From contig RZZN01000010.1 in the NCBI GenBank assembly GCA_009929855.1, positions 22,197-86,196 on the forward strand: a DNA stretch of 64,000 nucleotides, written 5' to 3'. Shown here piece by piece: positions 11,079-22,168 of this stretch (its first letter is position 1; each line of letters starts with the position of its first letter). Made by a program: the position numbers and the translations under genes. The notes below the pieces were generated by a model. It was given only the letters and a program-made list of their open reading frames with translations, was not told the origin of the DNA and ran no database searches. The stretch is from Gammaproteobacteria bacterium (GTDB lineage Bacteria; Pseudomonadota; Gammaproteobacteria; Chromatiales; Chromatiaceae).

Positions 11079-13409
11079 CTAGAAGGTCTGCCCGATACTG
11101 AACTGGAAGACCTGGGTCTCATCGCCCTCCTTGTCGTTCAGTGGAACGGCGAGGCTGAGCGACAGTGCACCAATCGGCGATAGCCAGGTTGCGGACAGAC
11201 CAGTCGAGTAGCGCAATTCACCCAGATCGAAACCAGTCGGCTCGATCAGATCGGAATCATTGGTCTCCCACACATTGCCCACATCGAGGAAGGTCCCCAG
11301 ACGCAGGGTCTTTTCGAGCTCGCCGCCCACGGGAGGTGGCGCGAAGAGCTCCAGACTCCCCAGCATCCTGAAATTACCGCCGACCGGATCGTCGTACTGG
11401 ACGTCGCGCGGCCCCAGCGAGTTGGCGACGAAACCGCGGACCGAGCGCGGTCCGCCGGCGTAGAAGTTCTCGAAGAAGGGCATCGAGCTGTTGTCGCCAT
11501 AGCCAGCGCCGTAGCCCAGATCACCAGACATCGCCAGGACGAAGCGGCGCGTCAGTGGGATATAGAGCTGCTCCTGATAGGTCAGCTTGTAGTACTGAAG
11601 GTCACTGCCCGGAATCGACACGTCACCCCGCACACCCCGCATGACACCCCGTGTCGGAAACATCGCATTGTCACGACTATCCTTGGTGTAGCTTGCGAAC
11701 AGGATGAAATCATTGAAGATGTCGCCATTCTCATCGGCGAACTCCTGGGCGATGTCGGACAATCCGGGCTTGAAGTTGGTGTACTGATAGCGCCCGCCGA
11801 AACCGAACCGACTGGTCTCGGAGATCGGAAGACCGAAATTGATGCCGAGCGAGCCCACATCGGTGGTGTAGTCGGCGCCGATCAACTCGTCGAAGTTGGT
11901 CTCGCGATAGCCGATGCTGAAGCCACGGCTGATCCCATCGACCGTGTAATAGGGGTTGTTGTAGGACAACTGATAGTACTGGATGGCCGAGCTGGTGTTG
12001 AATCCAGCCGAGACCCGCTTGCCAGTGCCCAGGAAGTTGTTCTGGGTCACGCTCGCGTTGAACAGGACCCCTTGGGATTGGGAGTAGCCGATGCCCGCGG
12101 CGAGATTGCCCGCCGGGCGCTCGGTCACTGTGACGTCGACATCGACCTGATCGGCTGATCCAGGGACCGCCGGGGTCTCGATCGAGACATCCTCGAAATA
12201 GCCCAAGCGCATCAGACGATCGCGCGACTGACGCACCAGGTCGGCCGAGAACCAGGCCGATTCGAGCTGACGCATCTCACGACGCAGCACCTCGTCACGC
12301 GTCCGCGTATTGCCCTTCATGTTGATCCGGCGCACATAGACCCGCTGGCCAGGGTCGATGAAGAAGGTGATCGCCACCTCCTTGGCCTCTTCGTCGATCT
12401 CGGGAACTGTGTTCACGTTGGCGAAGGCATAACCCCGATCACCCAGCAGACTCGAGATTCGCTCCGCGCTCTCGGTGGTGGCGCGGCGCGAGAAATGCTC
12501 GCCACGCTTCAGATGGATGAGCGGGAACAGCTCCTCGGCTGGGATCGCTGGCTCCCCGGCAAGCTTGATGTCACTGATGCGGAAGGCGTCACCTTCCTTG
12601 ATGGCGACGGTGATATAGATGTCTTGCTTGTTCGCGCTGATCGAGACCTGGGTGGAGAGGATCTCGAACTGGATGAAACCGCGGTCCAGATAGAAGGAGC
12701 GCAGCGACTCTAGATCACCGGCCAGTTTCTGTTTCGAATACTGATCGTTCTTGGAGTAGAAAGAGCTCCAGCCGGTCGAGCCCAACTGAAATTCCTTCAG
12801 CAGCTCCTTCTCCGAGAAGCTCTCGCTGCCGATGATACTGATCTGCTTGATCCGGGCGGTCAGGCCCTCGGTGATCGCGATGCGCACGGCCACGCGGTTG
12901 CGCTCGAGCGGCGAGACGGTCGACTGGATCAATACGCCATACTTGCCGCGCGAGAAATATTGACGCTCCAGCTCCTGCTCGATCCGATCCAACACCGAGC
13001 GATCGAAGACCCGACCCTCCTTGAGACCGATGTCGGCGAGCGCCGACTTCAGCGCCTCGGTATCGATGTCGCGGTTACCGGTGATGTCGATCTGGGCGAT
13101 CGCGGGACGCTCGCGCACCCAGAGTACCAGGACGTTGCCATCCCGCTCGACCCGCACATCGTCGAAGAAACCGGTCTGGTAGAGGGTGCGGATGATCCCG
13201 CCGGTGACGCCCTCCCCGACCGTATCGCCGACCTGCACCGGCAGATAGTTGAACACCGTTCCCGGCGCGATGCGCTGGAGCCCCTCGACGCGGATATCCG
13301 CGACCTGAAAGGTCTCCGCGAGCAGTGAGCCGTGGATGAACAGCAAGCCGAGCAGCAGCAAGAGCTGTCGCCTGAAGCGACAGCGGGTCATCTGAGTTAT
13401 CGCGCGCAA
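11079..13409 (-). CDS. bamA: Outer membrane protein assembly factor BamA
   Basis: Five POTRA-like repeats plus C-terminal beta-barrel ending in QFSIGQTF. Confidence 0.96.
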   Translation of the reverse strand: MRAITQMTRCRFRRQLLLLLGLLFIHGSLLAETFQVADIRVEGLQRIAPGTVFNYLPVQVGDTVGEGVTGGIIRTLYQTGFFDDVRVERDGNVLVLWVRERPAIAQIDITGNRDIDTEALKSALADIGLKEGRVFDRSVLDRIEQELERQYFSRGKYGVLIQSTVSPLERNRVAVRIAITEGLTARIKQISIIGSESFSEKELLKEFQLGSTGWSSFYSKNDQYSKQKLAGDLESLRSFYLDRGFIQFEILSTQVSISANKQDIYITVAIKEGDAFRISDIKLAGEPAIPAEELFPLIHLKRGEHFSRRATTESAERISSLLGDRGYAFANVNTVPEIDEEAKEVAITFFIDPGQRVYVRRINMKGNTRTRDEVLRREMRQLESAWFSADLVRQSRDRLMRLGYFEDVSIETPAVPGSADQVDVDVTVTERPAGNLAAGIGYSQSQGVLFNASVTQNNFLGTGKRVSAGFNTSSAIQYYQLSYNNPYYTVDGISRGFSIGYRETNFDELIGADYTTDVGSLGINFGLPISETSRFGFGGRYQYTNFKPGLSDIAQEFADENGDIFNDFILFASYTKDSRDNAMFPTRGVMRGVRGDVSIPGSDLQYYKLTYQEQLYIPLTRRFVLAMSGDLGYGAGYGDNSSMPFFENFYAGGPRSVRGFVANSLGPRDVQYDDPVGGNFRMLGSLELFAPPPVGGELEKTLRLGTFLDVGNVWETNDSDLIEPTGFDLGELRYSTGLSATWLSPIGALSLSLAVPLNDKEGDETQVFQFSIGQTF

Positions 13410-13488
13410 GACAGGATCCCCTCGCTCAAGCCGAAGCGGGCGGCGCAGTCGGCGTTTCAGGCGCGCTAGTATACGGGATTCGCGACGC

Positions 13489-14859
13489 CTAGCCCAATAG
13501 TCGGGAGAGGTCCAGATAGAAGACCAGTGTCATGAGGCCCGCCAGGATCACGAGCCCGATCTTCTGGCCCTGGAGCTGCGCGGCTTCGGAGAGTGGACTG
13601 CCCTTGACCCATTCGATCAGATAATAGAGCAGATGCCCGCCATCCAGGATGGGGATTGGTAGCAGATTGAGTATGCCGAGACTGATACTGACTATCGCCA
13701 GGAATTTGACGAAGGCGTCGAAGCCGTAGCTGGCGGTGCGTCCAGCGGTCTCGGCGATGGTGATGGGTCCGCTGAGATTTTCGATCGAGGCTTGTCCGAC
13801 GAGCATGCGTCCGATCACCTTCAGCGTCATCACGCTCATCTCGAGCGTTTGGTCGGCGGCATGCCCGAGTGCCTCGATCGGCCCATATCGTATCTGCACC
13901 TGATAGGCATCCATGAAATCATCCGGGATGTGCACGCCCGCCCCGATACGCCCGATCTCCTGTCCATCGACCAGGACCGCGCGTGGAGTGATCGGCAGGC
14001 TCAGACGCGTGCCATCGGCGCGCTCGACCTCGACATCCAGGGCCATGCCAGGGCGCTCGCGCACTCGCTCGACCCAGTCCTGCCAAGTCGCGATCGGCTG
14101 GCCGTCGACCTGCAGGATGCGATCGCCGAATGCCAGACCGGCGCGCTCGGCCGCCTCGTCGGGCACCAGCTCACCGATCACGGCTGGTAGCATCGGCCGG
14201 CGTGGCGTCAAACCAAGCTGTCCGAGCACGTCCGGCCCCTCGGTCAGGGTCCGTAGATCATCGGCTGGAATCCAGCGATCGAGCTCGCTTCCCGACTCCT
14301 CGCGCACCCGCACCACGACCTCGCGCCCATCGAGCGCGCTGGCGATGAAGGCGACCAAAGCGGTGTCCCAGCTTCCGGCGGTACGCTCACCGATCGACAA
14401 CAGCTCATCGCCGGGCTGGAAACCGGCTTGGGCGGCGATCGATTGTGGAGCGACCTCGCCGATGACCGGACGCAGACCGGTGTCGCCCGACACGAATACC
14501 GCCCAATAGGCGAGGATCGCGAACAAGAAATTCAGCGCCGGCCCGGCGGCGACGATCGCCGCGCGCTTCCAAAGCACTTGGCGGTTGAAGGCAAGGTGCA
14601 GCTGCTCGGGGGGGATGGCGACCTCGGCCTCGCGCTCGTCGAGCATCTTCACATACCCGCCGAGCGGGATGGCCGCGACCACGTATTCGGTGTCATCGGC
14701 CCGTCTTTGATAGCGCAGCAGGGGACGGCCAAAACCGATGGAGAAGCGCAGGACCTTGACGCCGAGTCGCTTGGCGACCCAGTAATGACCAAACTCGTGG
14801 ACGGCGATGAGGATCGCCAGGGCGAGCACGAACCAACCGATTGTCAGCAGGATGTCCAT
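13489..14859 (-). CDS. rseP: RIP metalloprotease RseP
   Basis: MDILLTIGWFVLALAILIAVHEFGHYWVAKRLGV (HEFGH) and PDZ domains; longer ORF upstream is spurious. Confidence 0.95.
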   Translation of the reverse strand: MDILLTIGWFVLALAILIAVHEFGHYWVAKRLGVKVLRFSIGFGRPLLRYQRRADDTEYVVAAIPLGGYVKMLDEREAEVAIPPEQLHLAFNRQVLWKRAAIVAAGPALNFLFAILAYWAVFVSGDTGLRPVIGEVAPQSIAAQAGFQPGDELLSIGERTAGSWDTALVAFIASALDGREVVVRVREESGSELDRWIPADDLRTLTEGPDVLGQLGLTPRRPMLPAVIGELVPDEAAERAGLAFGDRILQVDGQPIATWQDWVERVRERPGMALDVEVERADGTRLSLPITPRAVLVDGQEIGRIGAGVHIPDDFMDAYQVQIRYGPIEALGHAADQTLEMSVMTLKVIGRMLVGQASIENLSGPITIAETAGRTASYGFDAFVKFLAIVSISLGILNLLPIPILDGGHLLYYLIEWVKGSPLSEAAQLQGQKIGLVILAGLMTLVFYLDLSRLLG

Positions 14860-14864
14860 AGCGC

Positions 14865-16052
14865 TCAATTGACCTGGCGACCGGTCATTTGTTCCGCATG
14901 CGCACGGGCACGGCGGTCGACGTCGAGCAGGAAGTCCAGATCGCACCCCTCGACCGACTCGATCGGCAGGGTCGCGAGTGTCTGATCGACGATCGCGGCG
15001 ATCCCGGGAAAGTCGATCCGCCGCTCGAGGAAGGCGGCCACCGCCACCTCGTTGGCGGCATTGAGGATCGCCGGCGCCGTGCCACCCTGCCGCGCGGCCT
15101 GAAAGGCCAGGTCGAGACAGGGGAAACGTGCCAGATCCGGCGCCTCGAAATCCAAACGCCCGACCTGGAACAGATCGAGCGCGGTCACGCCCGCGGCCAG
15201 GCGCCGTGGCCAGCCGAGTGCATGCGCGATCGGGGTGCGCATGTCGGGGTTGCCGAGCTGGGCCAGCACCGAGCCGTCCTGGTACTGCACCAATGAATGG
15301 ATCACACTCTGTGGGTGCACGACCACCTGCACGCGGCTGGTATCCGTGCCGAACAACCAGCAGGCCTCGATGACCTCCAGCCCTTTGTTCATCATGGTGG
15401 CCGAATCCACCGAGATCTTGCGTCCCATCGCCCAAGTCGGATGGGCACAGGCTTGCTCCGGGGTCACCGCCGCCAGCTGCTCCGCCGGCCATTGGCGAAA
15501 TGGCCCGCCCGAGGCGGTCAGGAGGATGCGCTCCACGCCGACGCTCGGCAGGCCCTCGCCGAAATTGGGCGGCAGACACTGGAAGATGGCATTGTGCTCA
15601 CTGTCGATCGGCAGGATCTCGGCGCCGCTCTGCGCGAGCGCCTCCATGAGCAAGGCGCCGGCCACGACCAGAGCCTCCTTGTTGGCAAGGAGCAGACGCT
15701 TGCCCGCGCGCGCGGCCGCCAGCACTGGTGGCAAACCAGCGGCACCCACGATCGCCGCCATCACGTACTGGGTCTCGGGCATGGCCGCGACCTGCTCGAG
15801 CCCAGCCACGCCAGACCAGATCTGTGGCGGGTCCGGCATGTCGGCGAGTCGCTCGGCCAAGGCGCGCGCAGCCGCGGGATCGACCATCACCGCGACCCGC
15901 GGATGATGCAGACGACATTGCTCGGCCAGCCGCTCACTGTCACGGTTCGCTGTCAAGGCAACGACTCGAAAGCGATCGCGGTGACGCGCGAGGACATCCA
16001 GGGTGCTCACACCGACCGAGCCGGTCGAGCCGAGTACGGTGACGCCGATCAC
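14865..16052 (-). CDS. dxr: 1-deoxy-D-xylulose 5-phosphate reductoisomerase
   Basis: [30 protein letters not shown]; probable GTG start at 16052. Confidence 0.95.
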   Translation of the reverse strand: MIGVTVLGSTGSVGVSTLDVLARHRDRFRVVALTANRDSERLAEQCRLHHPRVAVMVDPAAARALAERLADMPDPPQIWSGVAGLEQVAAMPETQYVMAAIVGAAGLPPVLAAARAGKRLLLANKEALVVAGALLMEALAQSGAEILPIDSEHNAIFQCLPPNFGEGLPSVGVERILLTASGGPFRQWPAEQLAAVTPEQACAHPTWAMGRKISVDSATMMNKGLEVIEACWLFGTDTSRVQVVVHPQSVIHSLVQYQDGSVLAQLGNPDMRTPIAHALGWPRRLAAGVTALDLFQVGRLDFEAPDLARFPCLDLAFQAARQGGTAPAILNAANEVAVAAFLERRIDFPGIAAIVDQTLATLPIESVEGCDLDFLLDVDRRARAHAEQMTGRQVN

Positions 16053-16153
16053 GCTGTCTCTCCTCTTGATTGTATCCAGTTGAATCCAGGCCCTTCCGGT
16101 CGGAGTCGGATCAGCCCGGACCATCCGCGGCGATCCCACGAGCGACGTGAGGA

Positions 16154-16987
16154 CTATGCCAGCACCCAGGCCATGGCGAGTGCGAACACGGGTGCGGCGG
16201 CGGTGAGACTGTCGATGCGGTCGAGCATGCCGCCATGGCCAGGCAGGAGTCGCCCCGAGTCCTTGAGTCCACGCTCACGCTTGAGGAGACTCTCATAGAG
16301 ATCCCCCACCACCGAGATGGCGACCGTGAGCATGCAGACGAACAGGATCGCCAGGGTCCAGACGAGGCTGGCGTCCTGGAGCCAGGCGAAGATGAGGCCA
16401 CAGATGGCACCACCGGCGAGCGCCCCATAAACGCCGACCCAGGTCTTGCCTGGACTCAAGCGCGGAGCGAGCTTGGCACGCCCCGCTCCCCAGGCACGTC
16501 CGACGAAATAGGCCATCGAATCGGCGGTCCAGATCAGCAGCATCAGGAACAGCAGCAGCCAGGAGCCGATCGGCGAGTGCGCATGCAGCACGACGATCGC
16601 CACCCAGGGGCCGACCAGGACCAGGCCACCGATCGCCAGCAGGTCCAGACGCCACCCATGGCGGACCTCCACCTGCTGGATCCGAGGCAGGCGCACGGCC
16701 TGGACACCCCACCAGAGCAGACAGAGTCCAAGCAGCCAGGGTTGCCACTCGGGCCATGACCAGAAGAGGAGCATGACCAGCCCGAGCAGCGCCAGATAGG
16801 CGATCCGCCCCGGTCGACTCGTGATCCCGGCCAGGACACACCATTCCCAGGCCGCGAGCAAGAAGACTACCGCCATGCCGATGGCCAGCAGCGGGGTGGG
16901 CAGGAGGAGGATCGCGGCGATGACCAGCGGTGTCAGGATCAGCGCGGTCACGACACGGCGGCGCACATCGTTGGCGGCGGCCATCAC
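16154..16987 (-). CDS. cdsA: Phosphatidate cytidylyltransferase
   Basis: Polytopic, C-terminal [37 protein letters not shown]. Confidence 0.95.
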   Translation of the reverse strand: MMAAANDVRRRVVTALILTPLVIAAILLLPTPLLAIGMAVVFLLAAWEWCVLAGITSRPGRIAYLALLGLVMLLFWSWPEWQPWLLGLCLLWWGVQAVRLPRIQQVEVRHGWRLDLLAIGGLVLVGPWVAIVVLHAHSPIGSWLLLFLMLLIWTADSMAYFVGRAWGAGRAKLAPRLSPGKTWVGVYGALAGGAICGLIFAWLQDASLVWTLAILFVCMLTVAISVVGDLYESLLKRERGLKDSGRLLPGHGGMLDRIDSLTAAAPVFALAMAWVLA

Positions 16988-17787
16988 CTCAACTCCCCCT
17001 CCAGTGGATCCGCGATCGACTCCGGGTGAGTCGTCTCGATCTGCTCGCTGATCTGTCCAAAGCGCCGTTGGCGCCGAGCGAAATCACTGATCGCGCATCG
17101 ATAGGCGGCGGCATCGAAATCGGGCCAGAGGATCTCGGTGAAATAGAGCTCGGCATAGGCCGATTGCCAGAGCACGAAATTGCTCAGGCGCTGCTCGCCG
17201 CCGGTGCGGATGAAAAGATCCGGTTCGGGCAGGTCCGGGAAGGACAGCCGGGAGGCGACCGTTCGCTCATCGATCATTTCCGGGTCGAGGATGCCGGCAC
17301 GGACATCGTCGGCCAGTCGGCGCGCCGCCTGCATCATGTCCCAGCGCCCGCCGTAATTGGCCGCGACTTGGAGATGCAAGGCCCGATTGTCGGCGGTGAG
17401 ATCCTCGGCCTCGATGATCCGGCGCTGCAGCTTGTCGGGGAAGGCGGTGCGATCGCCGATGATGCGCAGACGCACGCCGTTCTCGTGCAGACGACGCACC
17501 TCGCCGCGCAGCGCGCTCATGAACAACTCCAAGAGGATGTTGACCTCGGAGCGCGGACGCCGCCAATTCTCACTGCTGAAGGCGAACAGCGTGAGTGTCC
17601 CGACACCAAGGCGGATACTCTCCTCGACGACCACACGTACCGTCTTGACACCTTCACGATGCCCAGCCGTGCGCGGACGACCGCGTTGCTTCGCCCAGCG
17701 ACCATTGCCGTCCATGATGATCGCGACGTGCCGAGGCACGGACGCTTCGGCCTCGTCCATGCCGGCCATGGACATTGCATTCTCCAC
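16984..17787 (-). CDS. uppS: Undecaprenyl pyrophosphate synthase
   Basis: HVAIIMDGNGRWAKQRG; C-terminal FIRTGGEQRLSNFVLWQSAYAELYF. Confidence 0.95.
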   Translation of the reverse strand: MENAMSMAGMDEAEASVPRHVAIIMDGNGRWAKQRGRPRTAGHREGVKTVRVVVEESIRLGVGTLTLFAFSSENWRRPRSEVNILLELFMSALRGEVRRLHENGVRLRIIGDRTAFPDKLQRRIIEAEDLTADNRALHLQVAANYGGRWDMMQAARRLADDVRAGILDPEMIDERTVASRLSFPDLPEPDLFIRTGGEQRLSNFVLWQSAYAELYFTEILWPDFDAAAYRCAISDFARRQRRFGQISEQIETTHPESIADPLEGELR

Positions 17788-17828
17788 CTTGGTGCTGCCA
17801 GTGAACTTGTACAGAGGTGCGAATAGGA

Positions 17829-18386
17829 TCAGATCGACATCAAGTCGCTTTCTTTGTCGGCCAGCACCACATCGACCTCCTTGACGTACTGGTCGGTGAG
17901 CTTTTGCACCAACTCCTGACCCCGTCGCTCATCGTCTTCCGAGATCATCTTGTCCTTGACCATCTCCTTGAGCGAATGATTGGCGTCGCGGCGGATGTTG
18001 CGCACCGCCACCCGGGTCTGCTCGGCCTCGTTGCGCGCGACCTTGATGAGGTCGCGCCGCCGCTCCTCGGTCAATGGCGGCATGGGCACCCGAATCACGG
18101 TACCCGCGGTATTGGGGTTGAGGCCCAAGTCGGACTGCATGATGGCCTTCTCGACCGCCTGCACCATGTTGCGCTCCCAGGGCGTCACCGCCAACGTCCG
18201 CGCGTCCTCCGCGTTGACATTGGCCACCTGGCGGATCGGCACTTCCTGTCCGTAGTAGTTCACCATGACGTGGTCGAGCAGCGACGGATGTGCCCGTCCG
18301 GTGCGGATCTTCGCCAGCTCGTGAGTCAGCGCCTCCACGCTCTTGGCCATTCTGTCGGCCGCATCCTTCTTGATGTCGTCGATCAT
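17829..18386 (-). CDS. frr: Ribosome recycling factor
   Basis: [38 protein letters not shown]. Confidence 0.96.
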   Translation of the reverse strand: MIDDIKKDAADRMAKSVEALTHELAKIRTGRAHPSLLDHVMVNYYGQEVPIRQVANVNAEDARTLAVTPWERNMVQAVEKAIMQSDLGLNPNTAGTVIRVPMPPLTEERRRDLIKVARNEAEQTRVAVRNIRRDANHSLKEMVKDKMISEDDERRGQELVQKLTDQYVKEVDVVLADKESDLMSI

Positions 18387-18387
18387 G

Positions 18388-19110
18388 TCAGTGTCCACTC
18401 GTGACCAGCGAGCCGACCTCTTCGCCGCGCGCCAATCGCAGCAAGGAGCCGGGCTGGTTGATATTGATGACTCGCAATGGCATGCCATGGTCGCGACAGA
18501 GCACGATGGCCGTCGTGTCCATGACCTGCAATCCCTCGGCAAGGGCCCGCTCATAGGTGAGGCGCGCATAGAAGACGGCTGCCGGATCGCGCAGCGGATC
18601 GGCCGAGTAGATGCCGTCGACCTTGGTCGCCTTGACCAGGAGCTCCGCGCCCACCTCGATGGCCCGGAGACTGGCCGCCGAGTCGGTCGTGAAGAATGGA
18701 TTCCCGGTCCCGGCGGCGAGCACCATCACCTGGCCTTGATCGAGTCCACGAACCGCCGCGTGCCGGTCGAAGCCCTCACAGATCTGCGCGATCCTCAAGG
18801 CCGACATGACACGCGCATCCACCCCGAGACGCGCCAGCGCATCCTGCATCGCCAGCGCGTTCATCACCGTGGCCAGCATCCCCATCTGATCCGCCGTCAC
18901 CCGATCCATCCCGCGCGCGGCGAGTCCGGCCCCACGGAACAGGTTGCCACCGCCGATGACCAGGGCGACCTGCACGCCGAGCTGATTGAGATCACGAACG
19001 TCCCCGGCATACTGCTCCAGGATCTCTGGATCGATGCCCGCGGAACCCGCGCCGCTCAGGGCCTCGCCGCTGAGCTTGAGCAGGATGCGTCGATAGGCTG
19101 GCGCGGTCAT
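18388..19110 (-). CDS. pyrH: UMP kinase
   Basis: [25 protein letters not shown]. Confidence 0.96.
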   Translation of the reverse strand: MTAPAYRRILLKLSGEALSGAGSAGIDPEILEQYAGDVRDLNQLGVQVALVIGGGNLFRGAGLAARGMDRVTADQMGMLATVMNALAMQDALARLGVDARVMSALRIAQICEGFDRHAAVRGLDQGQVMVLAAGTGNPFFTTDSAASLRAIEVGAELLVKATKVDGIYSADPLRDPAAVFYARLTYERALAEGLQVMDTTAIVLCRDHGMPLRVININQPGSLLRLARGEEVGSLVTSGH

Positions 19111-19172
19111 CGGGGCCTCTCCTCCTCGGGACTCGGTTGGTTCAAACGGGTGACGAAGGGCACGCCCGGTCG

Positions 19173-20060
19173 TCAGCCGCCGCGCACCTGCGCCATCACC
19201 TCCTCGGCGAAATTCTCGGTCTTCTTCTCGATGCCCTCACCGACCTCGATGCGCACGAAGCCGTGGACCTTGGCCCCCGCCCCGTCGAGCAGCTTCGCCA
19301 CCGACATGTCCGGATCCTTGACGAAGGGCTGCCCGAGCAAGGTCACCTCTTCCAGGAACTTGCGCACCCGGCCGTCGATGATCTTGTCCACGATCGCCTC
19401 GGGCTTGCCACTATCGAGCGCCTGCGCCTTGAAGATCTCGCGCTCCTTGGCCATCGTCTCGGCCGGCACCTCATCGGCATTCACGCACAGCGGGCGGCTC
19501 GCGGCGACATGCATCGCCAGATCGCGCCCAAGGCCCTCATCGCCGCCGCTCATCTCCACGACCACACCGATGCGCAGACCGTGACGATAACTGTAGAGCT
19601 GCCCCGCGGTCGGCGCGAGCCGCACCAGTCGTCTGACCTGGATGTTCTCGCCGATCTTCGCGATCAGGGCCTGACGCGCCATCTCCACGGTGGTGGCTGG
19701 GTCAGTCACCAGCGGGGCCTCGGCCAGGGTCGCGACATCGGTCATGGCGCCGTCCAGCGCCGTGGTCGCGACCGCCTTGGCAAAGGCCTGGAAGTTGGCA
19801 TCCTTGGCGACGAAATCGGTCTCGCAATTGATCTCGACCAGGACCCCGCGCCGTGCGTCGGGGGTGATCTCGATCATGACGACGCCTTCGGCGGCGATGC
19901 GCCCCGACTTCTTCGCCGCGGTCGCCTGCCCGGCCTTGCGCATGGCGTCGATCGCGGCCTCGATGTCCCCACCCGACTCGACCAGCGCCTTCTTGCACTC
20001 CATCATCCCGGCGCCAGTGCGCTCACGCAGCTCCTTGACCAATGCCGCTGAAATCGTCAT
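19173..20060 (-). CDS. tsf: Elongation factor Ts
   Basis: [32 protein letters not shown]. Confidence 0.96.
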   Translation of the reverse strand: MTISAALVKELRERTGAGMMECKKALVESGGDIEAAIDAMRKAGQATAAKKSGRIAAEGVVMIEITPDARRGVLVEINCETDFVAKDANFQAFAKAVATTALDGAMTDVATLAEAPLVTDPATTVEMARQALIAKIGENIQVRRLVRLAPTAGQLYSYRHGLRIGVVVEMSGGDEGLGRDLAMHVAASRPLCVNADEVPAETMAKEREIFKAQALDSGKPEAIVDKIIDGRVRKFLEEVTLLGQPFVKDPDMSVAKLLDGAGAKVHGFVRIEVGEGIEKKTENFAEEVMAQVRGG

Positions 20061-20195
20061 GAACTTGGTTTCCTTCGCCCCTGGCGGGGCGCGCTTGAGT
20101 TGGTTTTCGATCGCCGGCGGATCCGCCATCAGGGCGGCCACCGCGCGCAAGAGGTTCGCTGCCCGGCGCGCGGCGCCGGGTCACTTCAGCGTGTC

Positions 20196-20957
20196 CTATG
20201 CGGTTTCGGACACCGCGGCCTCGACGGCCGCCGCCTCGGCGATCGGCATCTCGTCGCGACCGACCATCGCCGCGGCCGTGCGCCGCCCGTCGAGGATGGC
20301 GTCGGCGGCGCCTCTGATGTAGAGCTGAACGGCTCGGATGGCATCGTCGTTGCCGGGGATCACATAATCGACCCGACTGGGGTCGTTGTTGGTATCCACG
20401 ACACCCACCACCGGGATACCCAGCTTGTTGGCCTCGCTGACGGCGATCTTTTCATGGCCGACATCGATCACGAACATGGCATCGGGCAGTCCGTCCATGT
20501 CCTTGATGCCGCCCAGGCTCTGCTCGAGCTTCTCGCGCTCGCGCGCGAGTCCCAGCGCCTCCTTCTTGTTGAAGCGCTCGATGGAACCATCCTCGAACAT
20601 CGCCTCGAGCTCCTTCAGACGCTTGATCGATTGGCGGATCGTCTTGAAGTTGGTCAGCATGCCGCCGAGCCAACGATGATTGACGAAGGGCATCGCGCAG
20701 CGCTGGGCCTCCTCGCGGATGGCCTCACGCGCCGCCCGCTTGGTCCCGACGAACAGGATGCGACCCCCATTGGCCGCCAGCGTCCCCATGAAATTGACCG
20801 CATCCTGATAGAGCGGGAGGGTCTTTTCCAGGTTGACGATATGGATCTTGTTGCGCTGGCCGAAGATGAAGGCACCCATCTTCGGATTCCAATAACGGGT
20901 CTGATGGCCGAAATGGACACCAGCCTCCAACATTTGACGCATCGAAACTGCGCTCAT
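20196..20957 (-). CDS. rpsB: 30S ribosomal protein S2
   Basis: [43 protein letters not shown]. Confidence 0.97.
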   Translation of the reverse strand: MSAVSMRQMLEAGVHFGHQTRYWNPKMGAFIFGQRNKIHIVNLEKTLPLYQDAVNFMGTLAANGGRILFVGTKRAAREAIREEAQRCAMPFVNHRWLGGMLTNFKTIRQSIKRLKELEAMFEDGSIERFNKKEALGLAREREKLEQSLGGIKDMDGLPDAMFVIDVGHEKIAVSEANKLGIPVVGVVDTNNDPSRVDYVIPGNDDAIRAVQLYIRGAADAILDGRRTAAAMVGRDEMPIAEAAAVEAAVSETA

Positions 20958-21298
20958 CTTGATCTACCTTAACTTGCTCGGGTTGAGCCTCCACGCGCCC
21001 CGGAGCGCAACCTCGGCGAGGAGGCACCCAGCGACCGGTATCGACACGTGTGTGGACGTTCACCGGAGCCGCGACATTGCACGGACCGGCATGGCATCGG
21101 GATGCGGGAGAGCCCGCACGAGGCGGCGACTTCCGATCGATCGACGACTTCCCAACAGGGCGTCGTCGAGTGCGCGCGAAGGACGTCTCGGATATCCCAG
21201 CAACCGTGCGAAAAACCTTGGTATTCCAGGTCAATCGCACGCCGCGCGGCCCCCCGCCGGGGCGAGGACGTATGCTGGTTTGCGGCCGCGCGCGAGCT

Positions 21299-21328
21299 TT
21301 TATAACATAGGCTGTTATGCACGGGCAA
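21299..21328 (-). promoter_or_regulatory. Candidate sigma70-type promoter for rpsB (TTGCCC-N18-TATAAA)
   Basis: Minus-strand boxes at 21328-21323 and 21304-21299, in the divergent rpsB/map intergenic region. Confidence 0.4.
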
Positions 21329-21385
21329 TTACACTAAAGGTTTCCAGCGAGATCGGAGTCCGATGACTAGACAGCAGCAGACGCG

Positions 21386-22168
21386 ATGAGTGTGCCGATC
21401 AAGACGCCAGAGGCGATCGAGAAGATGCGCGTGGCGGGCCGCTTGGCCGCAGACGTCCTCGACATGATCGCACACTATGTCGAGCCCGGAATCACCACGG
21501 AGGAGCTCGATCGGATCTGTCACGACTACATCACGCGTGAACAGCGAGCCATCCCCGCCCCGCTCAACTATCGGGGGTTTCCCAAGTCGATCTGTACCTC
21601 GGTCAACCACCAGGTCTGTCATGGGATCCCCACCAACAAGCGGCTCAAGAAGGGCGACATCATCAACATCGACGTGACCGTCATCAAGGACGGTTATCAC
21701 GGCGATACCAGCAAGATGTTCTTCATCGGCGAGCCCACCATCCTCGCCCGCCGACTCGTGAACATCACCCAGCAGGCCATGCGACTGGGCATCGCCCAAG
21801 TCCGGCCGGGCGCGACGCTCGGTGACATCGGGTTCGCCATCCAGCAGTATGTCGAATCCCAGTCCTGCTCGGTGGTGCGCGAGTACTGTGGTCACGGTAT
21901 CGGTCAGGCCTTTCACGAAGAGCCCCAGGTGCTGCACTATGGCAAGCCCGGCGAGGGTCTGAGATTGGCGCCCGGCATGTGCTTCACCATCGAGCCGATG
22001 GTCAACGCCGGCAAGCGCTTCATCAAGCTCCTGCCCGACGGGTGGACGGTGGTGACGAAGGATCGCAGCCTCTCGGCCCAGTGGGAGCACACGGTACTCG
22101 TCACCCCGGACGGGCACGAGGTCCTCACCCTCCGCGCCGAGGAGCGCGAGGATAGCGCCAAGGTATGA
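21386..22168 (+). CDS. map: Methionine aminopeptidase type I
   Basis: SVPIKTPEAIEKMRVAGRLAADVLDMI, GHGIGQAFHEEPQV. Confidence 0.95.
   Translation: MSVPIKTPEAIEKMRVAGRLAADVLDMIAHYVEPGITTEELDRICHDYITREQRAIPAPLNYRGFPKSICTSVNHQVCHGIPTNKRLKKGDIINIDVTVIKDGYHGDTSKMFFIGEPTILARRLVNITQQAMRLGIAQVRPGATLGDIGFAIQQYVESQSCSVVREYCGHGIGQAFHEEPQVLHYGKPGEGLRLAPGMCFTIEPMVNAGKRFIKLLPDGWTVVTKDRSLSAQWEHTVLVTPDGHEVLTLRAEEREDSAKV

Noticed and set aside
13489-15579. 696-aa version of RseP
   Set aside because: N-terminal 240 aa are a shadow frame of dxr; true start is MDILLTIGW at 14859.
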